Assembly: GCF_001540865.1 (NCBI RefSeq)
Contig: NC_033631.1
Span: 5,117,282 to 5,181,281, forward strand
DNA length: 64,000 bases
DNA from: Ananas comosus
Lineage: Eukaryota > Streptophyta > Magnoliopsida > Poales > Bromeliaceae
Direction: 5' to 3'
Below, piece by piece: positions 1 through 11,600 of this stretch. The translations under genes were made by a program, and so were the position numbers. Under the pieces are notes generated by a model. That model made no database searches, was not told the origin of the DNA, and saw nothing but the letters and a program-made list of their open reading frames with translations. Position 1 is the first letter of the stretch. Each line of letters starts with the position of its first letter.

Positions 1-1710
1 ATGATTTTAATGGTAGATGAAAGGAGTTTGTTATTTTAATGGTGAAATCCTGTAGGGATATGGATGAACTAAAATTTGTTAGAAAATTTCTTTTGACGTC
101 TTGATCAAGATTATTACCTATGATTTAGAAGCTTACTCAATTTAGACCATTCATTTGTATCCCCATTTGATGCATATTTGTGAAGTTTAGTTCACATTGG
201 CTTCAAATTCCCTAGATCAATTCTAATATCACGGATCATCAATTTAAACAAATAATTTTCGAAAATAGAAATTTGAGGTCCAATTCTTTTGAGCATAACC
301 TAAATTTACTCCAATAATTACAGTAATAATAAGGTAAACTACCAAAAAAGGTTTTTGAAAAGTGCTTTTTGATTCAAAATCTGATCCAAATCCCCAATTC
401 TAATAAAGGTAAACTGAAAACTACTCACCCTTTGCATATCTAAGTGATATAAGAAAACTAATTACGAGAACTAACACAAAAGTGTGGAATACCACAAGGG
501 CCATCATTTTAGGAGGTTTAGCATTGCTGATGATTACTGTAAATTTGAGATAACATAATCATGAGCTTAATTAATTTGAGTCTTATTAATTGTACTTTTA
601 TTGCACAATAATTAGAAGACTAGTTGATGTGTACTTTGGAATATTGAGCTGTCCCTCGAATTGACCTGCATTAAATTACTATAGTTTAATCCCAAACTTT
701 TGACTTAACTTTGTTTATTAATACAGATGGATTGCTTCGCTAACGAAACAAGTGGGTTGGAGTATAGTCATGATAGTCACCACCACGAGATGACGAGTGG
801 ATTTCCTGGACCACGGTCGAGTCATTTTCGATGGTGCAACTCAAAAGATATGTCCAAATTATGCTTATTGGAACCAATTGACCTTAGCTCGATTTCCACA
901 ATATTGTAGTTAATAGTTAACAATATTATTACAAAAAATAATATTTCATCCATCATTAATCACACTATTTAACTATATGCTGGATTTTAGTCCATCAATA
1001 CGGAGCTTTGGTTTATCATTATGTGAATCATACTTGATCAGTGAAAGATCACTTAAAATCAATGTAACACATCTTGTTACTAGTTTGTATAATCCCTTGC
1101 TAAACAGGTAACAATTTAGCAATTGATTCACGAAAAACTTTCAAATTAACAAATGTAGTTAATGTAATGTAATAAGAGAATCAGTATAAGAAACAAGAAA
1201 AAGAGGAAGACTTATATATATAATGAAATCAATAATTAATCTTCCTGGTGTACATAACTAAAAACTGATATTTTTGTAGTCCAAACTTAATTTGATATCA
1301 TGTGTCTTTATTTTGTTACAATTATCTTTCTAATAATTCTTAAGATAGTGCAAATCAGCCTAAGCAGGTGCAAGAACAAAATATGCAGAATAATCCAATA
1401 AAGAATAAATATGCTATAACATCTAAAAATGAGTTTATAACTCAAGTTGGAATGTAACATGGTAAATAACCTCACTTGGCTATAATGCAAAAAATTTACT
1501 TACTTCGTTCGTCAACAAAGCTTGTATTTTCTTCAAGTACTTGAATTGTAATATTTGTGTGCAAGTTCACTGACAAAAGAAAAAGGAAATTTAAAAATAG
1601 AAAAAAAAATATGGCCTACAATTTGACGAATTCTATAAGCAATAAGCTTTCTTTCTTCTACCTCATCTAAATAGGATAAAAACATCAAACTGTCATAAGA
1701 GATCACTTAC
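1..1710. other. AT-rich stretch without a recognisable gene
   Basis: This stretch lies downstream, in the minus-strand sense, of the candidate first exon at 1711-1945. If that exon is real, this is its first intron, with the rest of the gene beyond the left edge. I found no reading frame that resembles a known protein; the short open frames are AT-rich and lack recognisable domains. No TIRs, LTRs or RNA genes were recognised. Confidence 0.4.
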
Positions 1711-1945
1711 GTATTGACGAAGGATCGAAACTTGGCCTAAGCACAACAAAAAAGAAGAATGAGATGAGCAAACAACAGATGATGAGCGCTGTGGTTCCAA
1801 GCTTGCGAAGCTTCGGTGCCTCGACGCGCCCTTGGGTAGTTTTAGGCAGCTTCATGTTGATATCCTTGTCCTCCTTGCTTCTCCTACAAAGTGCCCCTAA
1901 TGAATGGTGATACAATGTGTAGGAAGCCATCCCTTTTCTTGGCAA
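1711..1945 (-). CDS. Candidate first exon of a type II membrane protein, possibly GT61-like glycosyltransferase (partial)
   Basis: The minus-strand frame starts MPRKGMASYTLYHH and encodes a basic stretch (PKLRKLG) followed by about 18 hydrophobic residues (ALIICCLLISFFFF and on), then RPSFDPSS. A short basic cytosolic tail followed by one membrane anchor is the usual N-terminus of Golgi type II glycosyltransferases, and plant GT61 proteins have a similar 'basic-R-K-L-G-hydrophobic' start. The frame meets a near-ideal splice donor, C|GTAAGT, at 1710 on the plus coordinate, so the stop codon just beyond would lie in an intron. The catalytic exons are not visible in 1-1710, so the gene either continues left of the window through a long intron or is a fragment. 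The start could be the first Met or the Met of MASYTL. The GT61 assignment is an inference from the N-terminus only; other Golgi membrane enzymes fit too. Confidence 0.4.
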
Positions 1946-2351
1946 GCAAAAAGCTTTTGTGACCGTGTGATATGCAAGTTAGAATCTTCTAAAGGAGCAA
2001 TATATCGTTGGTCCTACAAGTGAAGCCACCACAGGAGATGTTGACAATCCACCAATAAATTGTATTTTTTTTTAAGCTAAAATACACTTTAATTTCTCCT
2101 TCAAATATATCGTATTTGGCGCATAACCCCCAAAATATAAAATAATGCACTTCATCCCCCCGAATGATATAGTAATTGCATTTAAAGAGTCAATGTTTAC
2201 AAACTTTGTATTCAACATATATATGCATATGCACACACACACACAATTTATCATTTGGCAAAACTTCTATAAAGGTGATTATATATCCTGGGGGTAATTA
2301 CTATATTAATTAAGAAGATAAAATGGGTTTCCTCTTTTATTTTGCAGTTCT

Positions 2352-2449
2352 GTTACTTGGCTCAAATCCATTGTTAATGTGGAATTAGCATCTAATCATC
2401 TGTTTTATGTATGATTGGATGCTTAAATAATAAAAGACAGCCAGTGTGA
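2352..2449 (+). repeat. 98-bp exact direct duplication, copy 1
   Basis: Positions 2352-2449 and 2528-2625 are identical as read by eye, both starting GTTACTTGGCTC and ending CAGCCAGTGTGA. The first copy is followed directly by an N at 2450. A perfect duplicate beside an unresolved base suggests either a very recent tandem duplication or an assembly gap-closing artefact. Confidence 0.9.
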
Positions 2450-2527
2450 NTGTATGATAACTATTACATTCAGGGAGATAAAATGTACTTTCGATTTCTC
2501 TTTTGTTTTCTGGTAAACGAGATTTGG

Positions 2528-2625
2528 GTTACTTGGCTCAAATCCATTGTTAATGTGGAATTAGCATCTAATCATCTGTTTTATGTATGATTGGATGCTT
2601 AAATAATAAAAGACAGCCAGTGTGA
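2528..2625 (+). repeat. 98-bp exact direct duplication, copy 2
   Basis: This is the second copy of the unit at 2352-2449, offset by 176 bp. The 78 bp between the copies, from the N onwards, is not repeated. Confidence 0.9.
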
Positions 2626-3949
2626 GAACAAATTTTTCAAGTCAGAATATAGCCAAATAGTTCCATTCTATTGTTTTCACAAAGCTTTAGGGATGTTGAT
2701 TTTGTACTGATTGGGCTTCAAACTGAATAGGACAGTGTTGTCTTTAACTGAAATGTTCCCTTATGGAGAATATAGGAGGCTATTCACTCACCCACCTCTG
2801 AAGGGAGCAAGAAAAAAAAAAAAAAAAACAATAAAAAAGGAAAGAGAATATATGGACGCCTAAACTTTATCCATGGAATATGAATATATGATAAGATTTT
2901 TTAGAAAAGTGAGGCTACAATAAGCATATAGATCAGTTGATGCACTATGATCTATGCTTTGCTCAATGGAGAAGGAAAATGGGGAGAAAAGAAAGTAGAA
3001 AAAAGGCTGACATTGTCCAAAAGCTTGTGAGTTAATAAACTAGCTAATACCTTTTTTTTAAAAAAATTTGTAAGTTTAATTTGTACAATTAAAGCATAGC
3101 CTAGTTTACTATGCTTTTCACTCTCTTGTATAATGATGCCATACGTTTGACTCCAATACTATTATCTAAAAGATCTTATCTATACAGCATAGTCTACATT
3201 AATACCGTCTAGTCTCGAAACTTTAATTTTTGTTGCACTCAATATATAAGTTATGAAAGAAGCGCATTTATGGATCAAATTTACATCTTCTAAATAGTTT
3301 CCAAACACATTAATTTGTCATGAACCCCTAGCTAGCTAGGTTTACTCAAAGAGATACATATGTTCTTTTAACGTTTTTAGGGTATATATTACTTGGCAGT
3401 GCCTTGTGTGGTGCGTAAAATTTATTTCTTCAAAAAATTAATCCACCGTACGTAGTTGCTGCATGCTCTCTTTCGGACCAATGTCACCAATACAGAAAGT
3501 GTGATACCTACTGGCTTCGCAAGAAATTAACAAGCAGTTGCTGCGTGCTCTTATAATAAAGCCTCAATTAAAGGAAGAAGCAGAGAATAACAAAAGCGAA
3601 TAATAAATAAATAAATAAATAAAGAAAAAGAAAATATATAGGTTAGGTGTTTAGTCAAAACCACTTCCCCACATCTAATTCTGGAGTGTTCCAGATTGGT
3701 TTCATACGATCGATGAGGACAAGCCTTGACAATATAACCTAATAAGAACGCTATTCATGACATGCCGTAACTTAAGAACCAATCATTGGGTGATCATCAT
3801 GGACAGCTAATGGATTTTGTTCCAAGCACATGTCCATCTTTGACATGCAACTTATCCATGCTTCTTAAATATATAATAATATATATAAAAAAAGGGCATA
3901 TTAGATATCATAATATTACCCCTTAAAAAGATAGATTGTTATTTCACCT
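2626..3949. other. Intergenic AT-rich stretch with an (AAAT)n microsatellite
   Basis: A poly-A run lies near 2812-2828 and an (ATAA)n microsatellite near 3601-3623. I see no coding frame with a recognisable product and no terminal repeats. Confidence 0.5.
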
Positions 3950-4040
3950 TATTTAACATGTGTCAAAGCGGATGATCCTAAGTTCAAATCTTACGAGACT
4001 CCTAATTAATCTCATTTAATTAATCTCATTTAATTTACTC
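3950..4040 (+). repeat. Possible tRNA-derived SINE fragment
   Basis: The string AAGTTCAAATCTTACGAGA resembles a pol III box B context (GTTCRANNC), preceded by GTGTCAAAGCGGATGATCC, which sits where the box A half of a tRNA-derived SINE would lie, and followed by a short AT-rich tail with a doubled TAATCTCATTTAAT. This pattern is typical of plant SINE remnants. No target duplication was identified. Confidence 0.35.
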
Positions 4041-4899
4041 TCTTTTTAATTAAATCCACATACAAAATACAAGGTGGGCTGCAATATTCTTAACATTATC
4101 CGGCTGTAGATATTATCCAGTTTTCCACCATTAAATCTATCGTTTGTTCAAATTCCATTCCTTAAATTATATTATTCTACCAACCATCCCCTAAACTTCA
4201 GGGGGACCATCACAATGGATCACTATCATCCCAATCCTATAATATTTCATTCAAAGGTTAAAAATTGGATAGTATCCATAACTGATACTATTAATCAATT
4301 GTAATCCAGTCCAACTCTACAAAATACTATATTAATAGCAAAGAGATAATGTTTGTGCAACTAAGGACTAGACAATATTTTATTATTACTAGTTTAGTTT
4401 ACCATTTTGAATCAATAGTTTGGGCCTGAAAATTATAAGTATTTTTAGGCTGGACCATTATAGTTACCTAGAAAAAAAAAAAAATCTAAAATTGATAGGT
4501 TATTTCTTCCTTTTCATTTATATGCCTTCAAAATTGTGTAATATTTTAAATATGCTCCTGCAAATAAAGTTGGTGTTTACACGTCTTTAAGAAACCTACT
4601 TATTTTTATGCATGGTTCTGTGAGGGTATAGATGCAAAAAATTTTAGAGACAAATGCACATGTATCAACATTGCAGGCATATTTGTGCAATTTCACATAT
4701 TTAATTACAGGGGATATGGTGGAACAGTTGTAATAAAAATTGATAAAATATCAATATGCATGCACATAATAAAAGTCCTCTTGTTCGCATTTCTTTATCA
4801 ACTCCTCTAATGAAGAACCTGAAGCAATCTTTTTGGACAATTAAAAAGCCTAACCAGGAATGTACTTCAAGCAGTTGACTAAGAGCCTGATGTTTGTTA

Positions 4900-5085
4900 T
4901 TCGAAATCTTTTTTTCTTTTCCTTTTGAGAGACAGGTAGCATGCTACCCGCTTCGTTTATTTCATTTAGAAATAAGCTTAGCTAGAAATATGAATCAACT
5001 AGGATTCGAACTTGGGACCTCGGGTACCAACCACCAAGCCCTTTGCCACTTGCTCTAGGGAGGGTCGGTTGTTATCCGAAATCTT
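4900..5085 (-). repeat. tRNA-derived SINE-like element
   Basis: On the minus strand a box A-like TGGCAAAGGGCTTGG is followed about 30 bp later by a perfect box B core, GTTCGAATCC. After that comes a tRNA-unrelated body and an A-rich tail near 4905-4920. A more diverged sequence of the same type is at about 13010-13080 (minus). The body does not fold as a complete tRNA, so I call a SINE and not a tRNA gene. Confidence 0.5.
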
Positions 5086-5516
5086 GGGTAGAAAGTTTAG
5101 TTGTTTTTTTATTTCTTACTGAGCTCATTCCTAAAAAAAAATTACTAAATTCTAAATAAATTTATCATAACCTTAAAATTAAATAGAGCGAGAGAGTGTG
5201 TGTGAGAGAGAGAAAAGTGGGAAGTCTCACAGAGGAATGCTAAACCAAGGTTTTCAAGCCAAAAATAGACGGAGCTTTTTCCTTCGCCTTCCACGTGGTC
5301 CGTTAAAATATTTTACTGACGGTTCTATCAGGATTTCTTAATGGTTGTACCCAACTGATGCACTCAAGAAATCAATTAGGATTTAAAACTTTAATTTTTC
5401 TCTATTTTTAAATTTTTTATTTTCGTTAATTTGTTGAAGTATTTTTTTTTTTTTGGACTTTCCGAATTTTTCTATATGGAATACCTTTCTGAACATTAAT
5501 AATATGATTTTACCTT

Positions 5517-7180
5517 AGGGTATGTTTGGTTGTTCGAAGTGGCTCATATTTGGTTAAGGATAAAAAGATAATTTTGCAAAAGTAACTTTTACAAAAGCGA
5601 CTTTTCATTTCGATTGTTTGGTTGGCTATAAAGTGAAATATTAAAACTATAGTTTTGTAATTTTAATTATTAAATTATATATAATGAGGCGAAAATATAA
5701 ATAAACTACTTATACTTAGCAATTTAAATTAAAAATTTAAATTTAAATTTGTATTTAGATTTCAAAAGTATAATTCAAAATTTAAATTAAACTTTAATCT
5801 GAGTTCAATTTATAATTAAAATTTAATACATAAATTAAATTTCTAATTTGAATTTAAAATTTAAGTTATAACTCATAACTGAAATTAAATTCTAAATTAA
5901 AAGTTCAAAATAGAAATTTGAACATTTATTTAAATTTGAATTTGAATTTATAATTTGAATCATATTTTAATTTGCTCTTTGATCTTAATGAATTCAAATA
6001 TGAATTCATAATTTAAATTAATATTAAATTTATATTAAAATTTGAGTCTAAATCACAATTCCAATTGAATATTTGAATTTATAATTCGAATTCAAAGTTC
6101 AAACTGAAACTCATTATTGAAATTAAATAAAAATAAAAAATTAAAATTTGAATTTGAATTTCAACTTTCAATCAATAGTTTGAATGAGCTAGGCTCCTAT
6201 GCTTTCGAAAGTACGGGGGCCTCCGTACTTGTAAGTTGTTTTCGATGATGGGACGTTCGATTCGGTGATCGGTTCCATTAGACATGATCTACGCTATTGA
6301 AACTATTTAGAAACCAAATTTCATAATTTTTTAACTTCGTTTGCCTAGTGAACGAGTAGCCTCAAAATGAACGGCTGAAAATAAAAATCTCATAAAAAAT
6401 AATGATAAATGACTCAAATTTCAAATAAGAAGTATTGATCCTTTTATTGACATTAAGTAGAGTTTTTTATTAAATTTTCATGTAATTTGGATACTTCTAC
6501 ACCGTTAAACTTAAAAACGTGCCGCATCGGCCATTAAAATAGTCATTTTTGGGACCTTTTGATCACTTAGTAAATGATGTCAAAAAATTATAAAATTTGG
6601 TTTCTAAATAGTTCCAATAGGGTAGATTATACCTAACGGAGCCGATCGTCAAATCGGATGTCCTATCATCGAAAACAACTTACAAGCACGGAGGTCCCGG
6701 TACTTTCGAAAGTATAGTAGACGCACTCTAGTTTGAATTTATAGTTGGAATAATTTGAATTCAAAATTCAAATTTCAAATTGAAGTTCTTAGCTAAAAAT
6801 AATTTAATTAGAATTTAAATTTCAAAATTCAAATTTAAATCTAAATTCTAGAATTCAAATTAAAATAAAATTAAAAATTAAAAATCAAATTTAAATATAA
6901 AGTCACAAATTTTAAATTTTAAATTTTATTTTGAATTTGAATTTACAAATAAAATTCACAATGTGATCATAATTTCAAATATAACCTATTAACTAAGCTC
7001 TTTACCTTCGGTAACTTCCGTATTTTTTGAGCCGAAGTCAAAAAAGAGAAATTTAGTTAACTCATTTTATCAGCCCACTTTTGTAAAGTGACTTTCATAT
7101 TCACTTTCACTATCCAAATAATTAATTGATAAGATGTCTTTCGGTACTTTATTTTTGGCTAATAAAACATGTCCTTAAAA
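5517..7180. mobile_element. AT-rich element with diverged terminal inverted repeats (MITE-like), interrupted
   Basis: The left end TAGGGTATGTTTGGTTG and the complement of the right end (AAGGACATGTTTTATTAG) are similar. Subterminal stretches also match in inverted orientation: ACTTTTACAAAAGCGAC near 5585 against CACTTTACAAAAGTGGG near 7085. The interior at 5640-6180 and 6740-7000 consists almost only of permutations of ATTTAAATTTGAATT. The element is split by the well-bounded MITE at 6186-6728. The family is uncertain, and the outer boundaries are estimates. Confidence 0.4.
6186..6728. mobile_element. MULE-type MITE with long TIRs and 10-bp target duplication
   Basis: The two ends are inverted copies over roughly 140 bp: from GAGCTAGGCTCC on the left to GACGCACTC on the right, with the shared inner block CTTTCGAAAGTAC and then TTGTAAGTTGTTTTCGATGA. 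TAGTTTGAAT flanks both sides exactly (6176-6185 and 6729-6738). A 9-11-bp duplication with long TIRs is the signature of Mutator-like elements. It is 543 bp long and non-coding, so it is non-autonomous. Confidence 0.85.
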
Positions 7181-7731
7181 TTAGATTTATCATCGTAAGG
7201 AAATTATCTAAATCTTAACATTTGATTGGGATTAAAATGACGCCTTTTTTTTTTTTAAAAAAAAAGAAGAAGACATTAGGCCTATAGTAGAGAGAGAACC
7301 ATGTTGAAGAAAATTTAGCTTTATATTTTTGATTGAGGTCATGATATGTTCTTCTTCTCCGGCCATCTCCTCGTGTGCGCCGATGAATATTTGTTCTTCC
7401 TCTAGATTTTGTATCCTTCTTTTTCATTCCTTTCTATCATTTCTCTTGTTCTTTTCTAAACTTAATGTTCTAATTATTTAGAATTGTAAGAATTTTCTGA
7501 AATTTTTTACCTATTTATTCAATATTTTCTAATATTTCATCCTTATTTTGATTTTTTTAATAACTATAATAAATTAGAAAGTTTTCTTGATGTTCTGGCA
7601 AATTTTAAAGTTTAGTTCCACATAAACTTTGAGCTCATTGCCAGTAAAATAATTTAAAGATTTTATAATTTACTCTGCATCGAAATGTACAAAATCTTAA
7701 ATTGGCCAAATTCTAAAATATGAGGCTTAGG
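7181..7731. other. AT-rich intergenic stretch, no gene seen
   Basis: Contains poly-T and poly-A runs near 7246-7270 and an open minus-strand frame of about 70 codons with a lysine-rich low-complexity sequence. I see no evidence for a gene. Confidence 0.4.
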
Positions 7732-8160
7732 TATTGTTTGTTTGTATACAGTTGTAACTGTAGCTTCAGCTACATTCAATGGCAAATTTGGTTTTTAATT
7801 TGATGTGTTTTGTCCTAACTGTAGCAGTTCGAGTTACGCCCAAGTTGGACGTTATTTCAGCTGCAGTAGTTTGAGAGAGTAACTTCACATTAAAAAATAA
7901 GCTTACTTTTCTAAGCACTTTTTAAATAGAAAATATAATTTTTTTTCTTACTTAGAAGGTAATCTCACCACCATAAAGTGATAAAATAACTTTGTAAATA
8001 CACCTCTCAACCGCAGTAACCAAATAAATAATTTATAGTTATAGTGCTTTCTGCTACATCCAATCAAATAAGATATATGTAGTTGTAGATGTTACATTTT
8101 CAACTACATGCATCTCCAACTGTGCTGTATTTTTAATTACATCGAACCAAATATTCCTTT
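7732..8160. mobile_element. Possible MITE with diverged TIRs
   Basis: The left end GGTATTGTTTGTTTG and the complement of the right end, GGAATATTTGGTTCG, are similar and are flanked by TTA and TTTA. The interior has several inverted GTAGCTTCAGCTAC-like and CTGTAGCAGTT-like words. There is no coding capacity. The ends are diverged enough that this call is tentative. Confidence 0.35.
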
Positions 8161-8401
8161 AATGTTGAACATTCTACTGTAGTATAGTAGATAATAAATT
8201 ATATTCAAGCATACTCAAACTCATGCTCCAATAGGTTCTTAGTCTTGGCCCGATTTGTATCTAAGAAATAGTAGTTATACACCTATTGGTGCGACAAAAA
8301 TGGCGCCATGTGAAAGAATAGGTTAAGCCACGTGGACGGAACAAAAAAACCACATGTAAAGCCACATGCGGTACACCTAGCTTAAAACGCTTGGAACTAG
8401 A

Positions 8402-8830
8402 TGTTAGGATTTTCCATAATTTGTGGCCCAATTAATCATATTTAAATTAGGATTTACTATATATAAAGGTCAATCCTAATAGATATAGAACTACTTGATA
8501 TGGTATATTTTATCCCTATCCCATCTATTTTAAATTTAAATAGAATCCTAATCAGACATTGATGGGAAGTCGATCTGGACTCTATATAAAGGGGTATTGG
8601 TCCTGCCACTTTCTCATACGCATTCTGGTGAAAAATTACCATCGGTTCCACACCATACGGCAGAGTGCCTGAGATAGGGGAAGAAACCAAATCACCCAAG
8701 TTCGGTTCGTGACTTTCAGATCGTAGCCGGACTTCCAGCTTCCGCAAGATTACTCAAGAATCTCTTCTCTATGGCGCTCTGTGAGTTATCGTATTTTTAT
8801 TTTTGATCCTGGATTTGGTATGTATTTATT
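8402..8830 (+). promoter_or_regulatory. LTR-like promoter segment with two TATA boxes
   Basis: The segment starts TGTTAGGATTTTCC, like an LTR 5' end, and has TATATAAAGG at about 8459 and again near 8583. It is followed by a more GC-rich leader that ends near a GGATTTGGTATG, perhaps a mutated primer-binding site. It lies just upstream of the gag remnant. A perfect G-box CCACGTGG lies upstream near 8327. I did not find a second copy downstream, so it may be a truncated LTR of the gag element or an unrelated fragment. Confidence 0.4.
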
Positions 8831-8867
8831 TTTATTTATTTTACATACCTTGAGATTCCATCACTAG

Positions 8868-9165
8868 AAAGTAGTTTTACTTGTGGCCGAAGACGTGGGG
8901 ACGAACGGCGAAAGCACAATTCGGAAAAATAGGGACGTGGCCGAAATACATCTCCACAATGAGAATTAACTGAATAACGGTATGCAGAATTATTATAAAT
9001 AAACAGAACTTGCCAGCACAAAAGGTCTTTTTCGTGTGCAAGAGACCACTGCTCTCCCGGCTCGCTTCCCGAAAGAGAGTTTTGGTCTCAGATTTCAGCT
9101 CGCAATAATTTTTTGGCATGCCTGATAGGATATAATCAGGTAATTCCCAATTTAGTATTTATCTT
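8868..9165 (+). mobile_element. Partial duplicate of the gag 3' end joined to LTR-like sequence and gag leader
   Basis: Bases 8868-9052 are a diverged direct copy of 11005-11166: both carry TGGCCGAAGACRTGGGG, then CGAAAGCACAAT, then AAGAGACCAC. Bases 9053-9085 instead match 11484-11516 (CTCTCCCGGCTCGCTTCCC and on). So the end of one gag unit precedes a shortened terminal repeat, and then the next gag unit starts. This fits an internal-LTR-internal tandem arrangement left by unequal recombination. Confidence 0.6.
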
Positions 9166-11103
9166 ATGGCTGACTATAACGCTATGAACCTTCGGAACAA
9201 AGTCATTCCCAGGCTTTCAGGGAATGATCAAGCCAGTAGTGCTGAAAATGTGAATGAGTATCAGGCGGTGCTACCGGTTGGAGATGAGACTAGTGGACAC
9301 TCGGCTCATCAAGAGCCGAATTTAACTCAGGCACTTCGCCAGATGACTCGAGTTCGGCAAATTTTAGACCAAAATAGTCATCAAAGTACAGCTCAACTAG
9401 ACGTGGTGTTGGCTGCTATCATGGCCACCAACAAAAACATTGCTCGAATCAGGCAACTATTAGCTCGAAACGAGCAAACTTATGGAGATCCATAAGGACC
9501 CTAACTATGCCAATGCTGTAAAATCCTGTTACACCGACGGTCACACAAGCGCAACATCAAATGGCACCTTTCCAGGCTGCATACTGACCGGCAAACATAA
9601 ATCCCGATCCATAGCTGGAGATTGTGTGGGGTTTGCCTACTCCACCACCTTTGACATCCTATCAGCCCCAAAATGTAGGTGTGAGGGCTAGGGGGTAAGG
9701 CCTTGTTGGGAAGTAGGGCCCCAATGTATTGCAAGGAATCAACCCTGCAATATAAAACTACGGACCCCCTCTAGAGCCAAATGTGGCTCTGGCCCCGATT
9801 ATCGCTCCAGCCGTAGGAAATAATGAGATGTATTCTCAGATAGAGGAGGCGATCCAAAATACTTTTGGTGTAGGGGCAAGATTGGCAATATGGCCCGTAT
9901 TTAGATCTCCATACCCTGCAAAAATTGATACAGAACATCCATACCCGGCAAACTGAAAATGCCAAAATTTGACAAATTCTCGGACGATGAGACCGAGAAT
10001 ATTGTGGAACATGTAGCTCGGTTTACAGCTCAGTGTAGAAAAGCGGCCACAGACTCATTCTTAAAACTTTGATTATTTAATACATTGTTAACTAAAATGG
10101 CGTTCACCTCGTATACAAGTTTACTAGCCAATTCTGTCCGAGAATGGGACTAATTAGAAAAAAAATTTCATGAGGAATTCTATAGGTCAGAACTAGAGTT
10201 ATCAATGGCTGACTTGGCCCTATACCGACAAAAGTCGGGTGAAATGGTTGAGAAATATATGAACCGTTTCAAAACGGTCAGGAACCGGTGCTTCATAAGA
10301 ATGCCAGAGTCAGAGTTCGTCAAAATGACATTCAATGGCGTGCATTTCAAGGTAAAAGATCATTTCGAATATAAATATTTTTCAAACTTATTCGATTTGG
10401 GCGTTTGAGTTACCAATATGAACAGTTCAGGAAAGGAGATAGTGAGGATCGGCCACGATAGAGTCGAAACAAGAAATAGAATAAAGGGAAAGATAAGAAT
10501 GACTCTTTCATTAAAGAGTCTTCTGCTTAAGACGAGCTGAATACATCCAATGAGACAGAAAACTCGACCGATGAAGTCGACTTATATGCGGCTGAAATTG
10601 TAAAAAATCGCTAGCCATATAAATGTGCGCTGCTCAAACTAGCAAAGACTAGCGAAATAAAAGAACGAATGGCGGCATACACCTATTCGTTTGACGTAGC
10701 CAAGACTAATTAAATATTCGATCTGTTATATAAGGATAATAGAATTAAATTCCAAGAAGGTTAGATATTACATTTTGGAGAGGAACTAAAGAAAAGAAAA
10801 TATTACAAATGGCAACATTCACGGAGATATAGAACCAACAATTGCACAGCCTTCAAAAGGCAAATTCAAAAAGAGTTAAATGAGAGTCGACTAGTGTTTG
10901 CTCACCAAAAAAATAAAAGTAGTATGGAAGTTGACCAAAAACCTTTTCCGTCCCAGGTCAACATGGTGGACATTAAGGAAAAAAAGCCACTCCAAGAGGA
11001 GAAAAGTAGTTTTAGGCATGGCCGAAGACATGGGGAGGAACGACGAAAGCACAATCCGGATAACGAGGATGTGACTGAAATACATCCCAACGATGAGGAT
11101 TAA
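9166..11103 (+). pseudogene. Ty3/gypsy gag remnant (Tat/Athila-like), no pol
   Basis: Three disjoint frames give consecutive pieces of one plant gypsy Gag. The first, 9166-9495, is N-terminal (MADYNAMNLRNK...). Then 9880-10440 shows the retrotransposon gag core, including TVEHVARF-like (IVEHVARFTAQC), FHEEFYRSE, MADLALYRQ and MVEKYMNRFKTVRNRC. Finally 10560-11103 shows YTYSFDVAKTN and the YYKWQHS...NNC pseudo-zinc-knuckle region. Stops and frameshifts interrupt it, for example near 10072 and 10605. Gag is the virus-like-particle protein. After the Gag C-terminus at 11103 the sequence goes straight to terminal-repeat-like DNA, so protease, RT, RNase H and integrase are absent. This matches non-autonomous gag-only elements described in plants (TR-GAG type). 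The Tat/Athila assignment is from motif memory only. Confidence 0.75.
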
Positions 11104-11600
11104 GTGAAAAAATGGCAGATAAATAGAAACTTGTCTGCACAAGGAGTCTTTTTCGCGTACAAGAGACCACCGCACTTTCAATTTCTTTTATTTTTCACAC
11201 TTATTGCTTTTCTAGGAGTAGTATGTTAAAGTACATTTTCTTGTTATTTATTGTAGATTTTGCTGTTTTTCTTGTAGCTAAAAGTTTGATAATGTAGTGG
11301 TAGGATATATCTCCATGTAAATCTCTGTTCATTCGAAATACAATTGAAATCACTCGGTTCATTCAGCCGAGCCAATAATATACTTGAGTGTTCGGACTCG
11401 GCTGAGCGGATCCCTTCTCAGGCGATCGTTTGATTCTGTGTTGAACGCACTTGAGGGGGTCATCATCAAGAGCCGACCCCTCTCCCGACTCGCTTCCCAA
11501 AAGAGAGTCATGACCGGGTCAACGGTCTTGGATTTCGGCTTGCAGCAACACCCAAAAGTGAAATGTAATTTTACGGCCACCAATCTAAAGGTTTAGACAT
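11104..11600 (+). mobile_element. 3' terminal region of the gag-only gypsy element
   Basis: Follows the gag stop. It shares AAGAGACCAC and CTCTCCCGRCTCGCTTCCC with the 5' region at 9043-9080, which marks it as terminal-repeat sequence. It contains the paired words CGGTTCATTCAGCCGAGC and GGACTCGGCTGAGC. The outer boundary was not resolved. Confidence 0.5.

Noticed and set aside
4980..5060. tRNA gene from box A and box B motifs
   Set aside because: No cloverleaf with paired acceptor stem could be drawn; A-rich tail and unrelated body fit a SINE.
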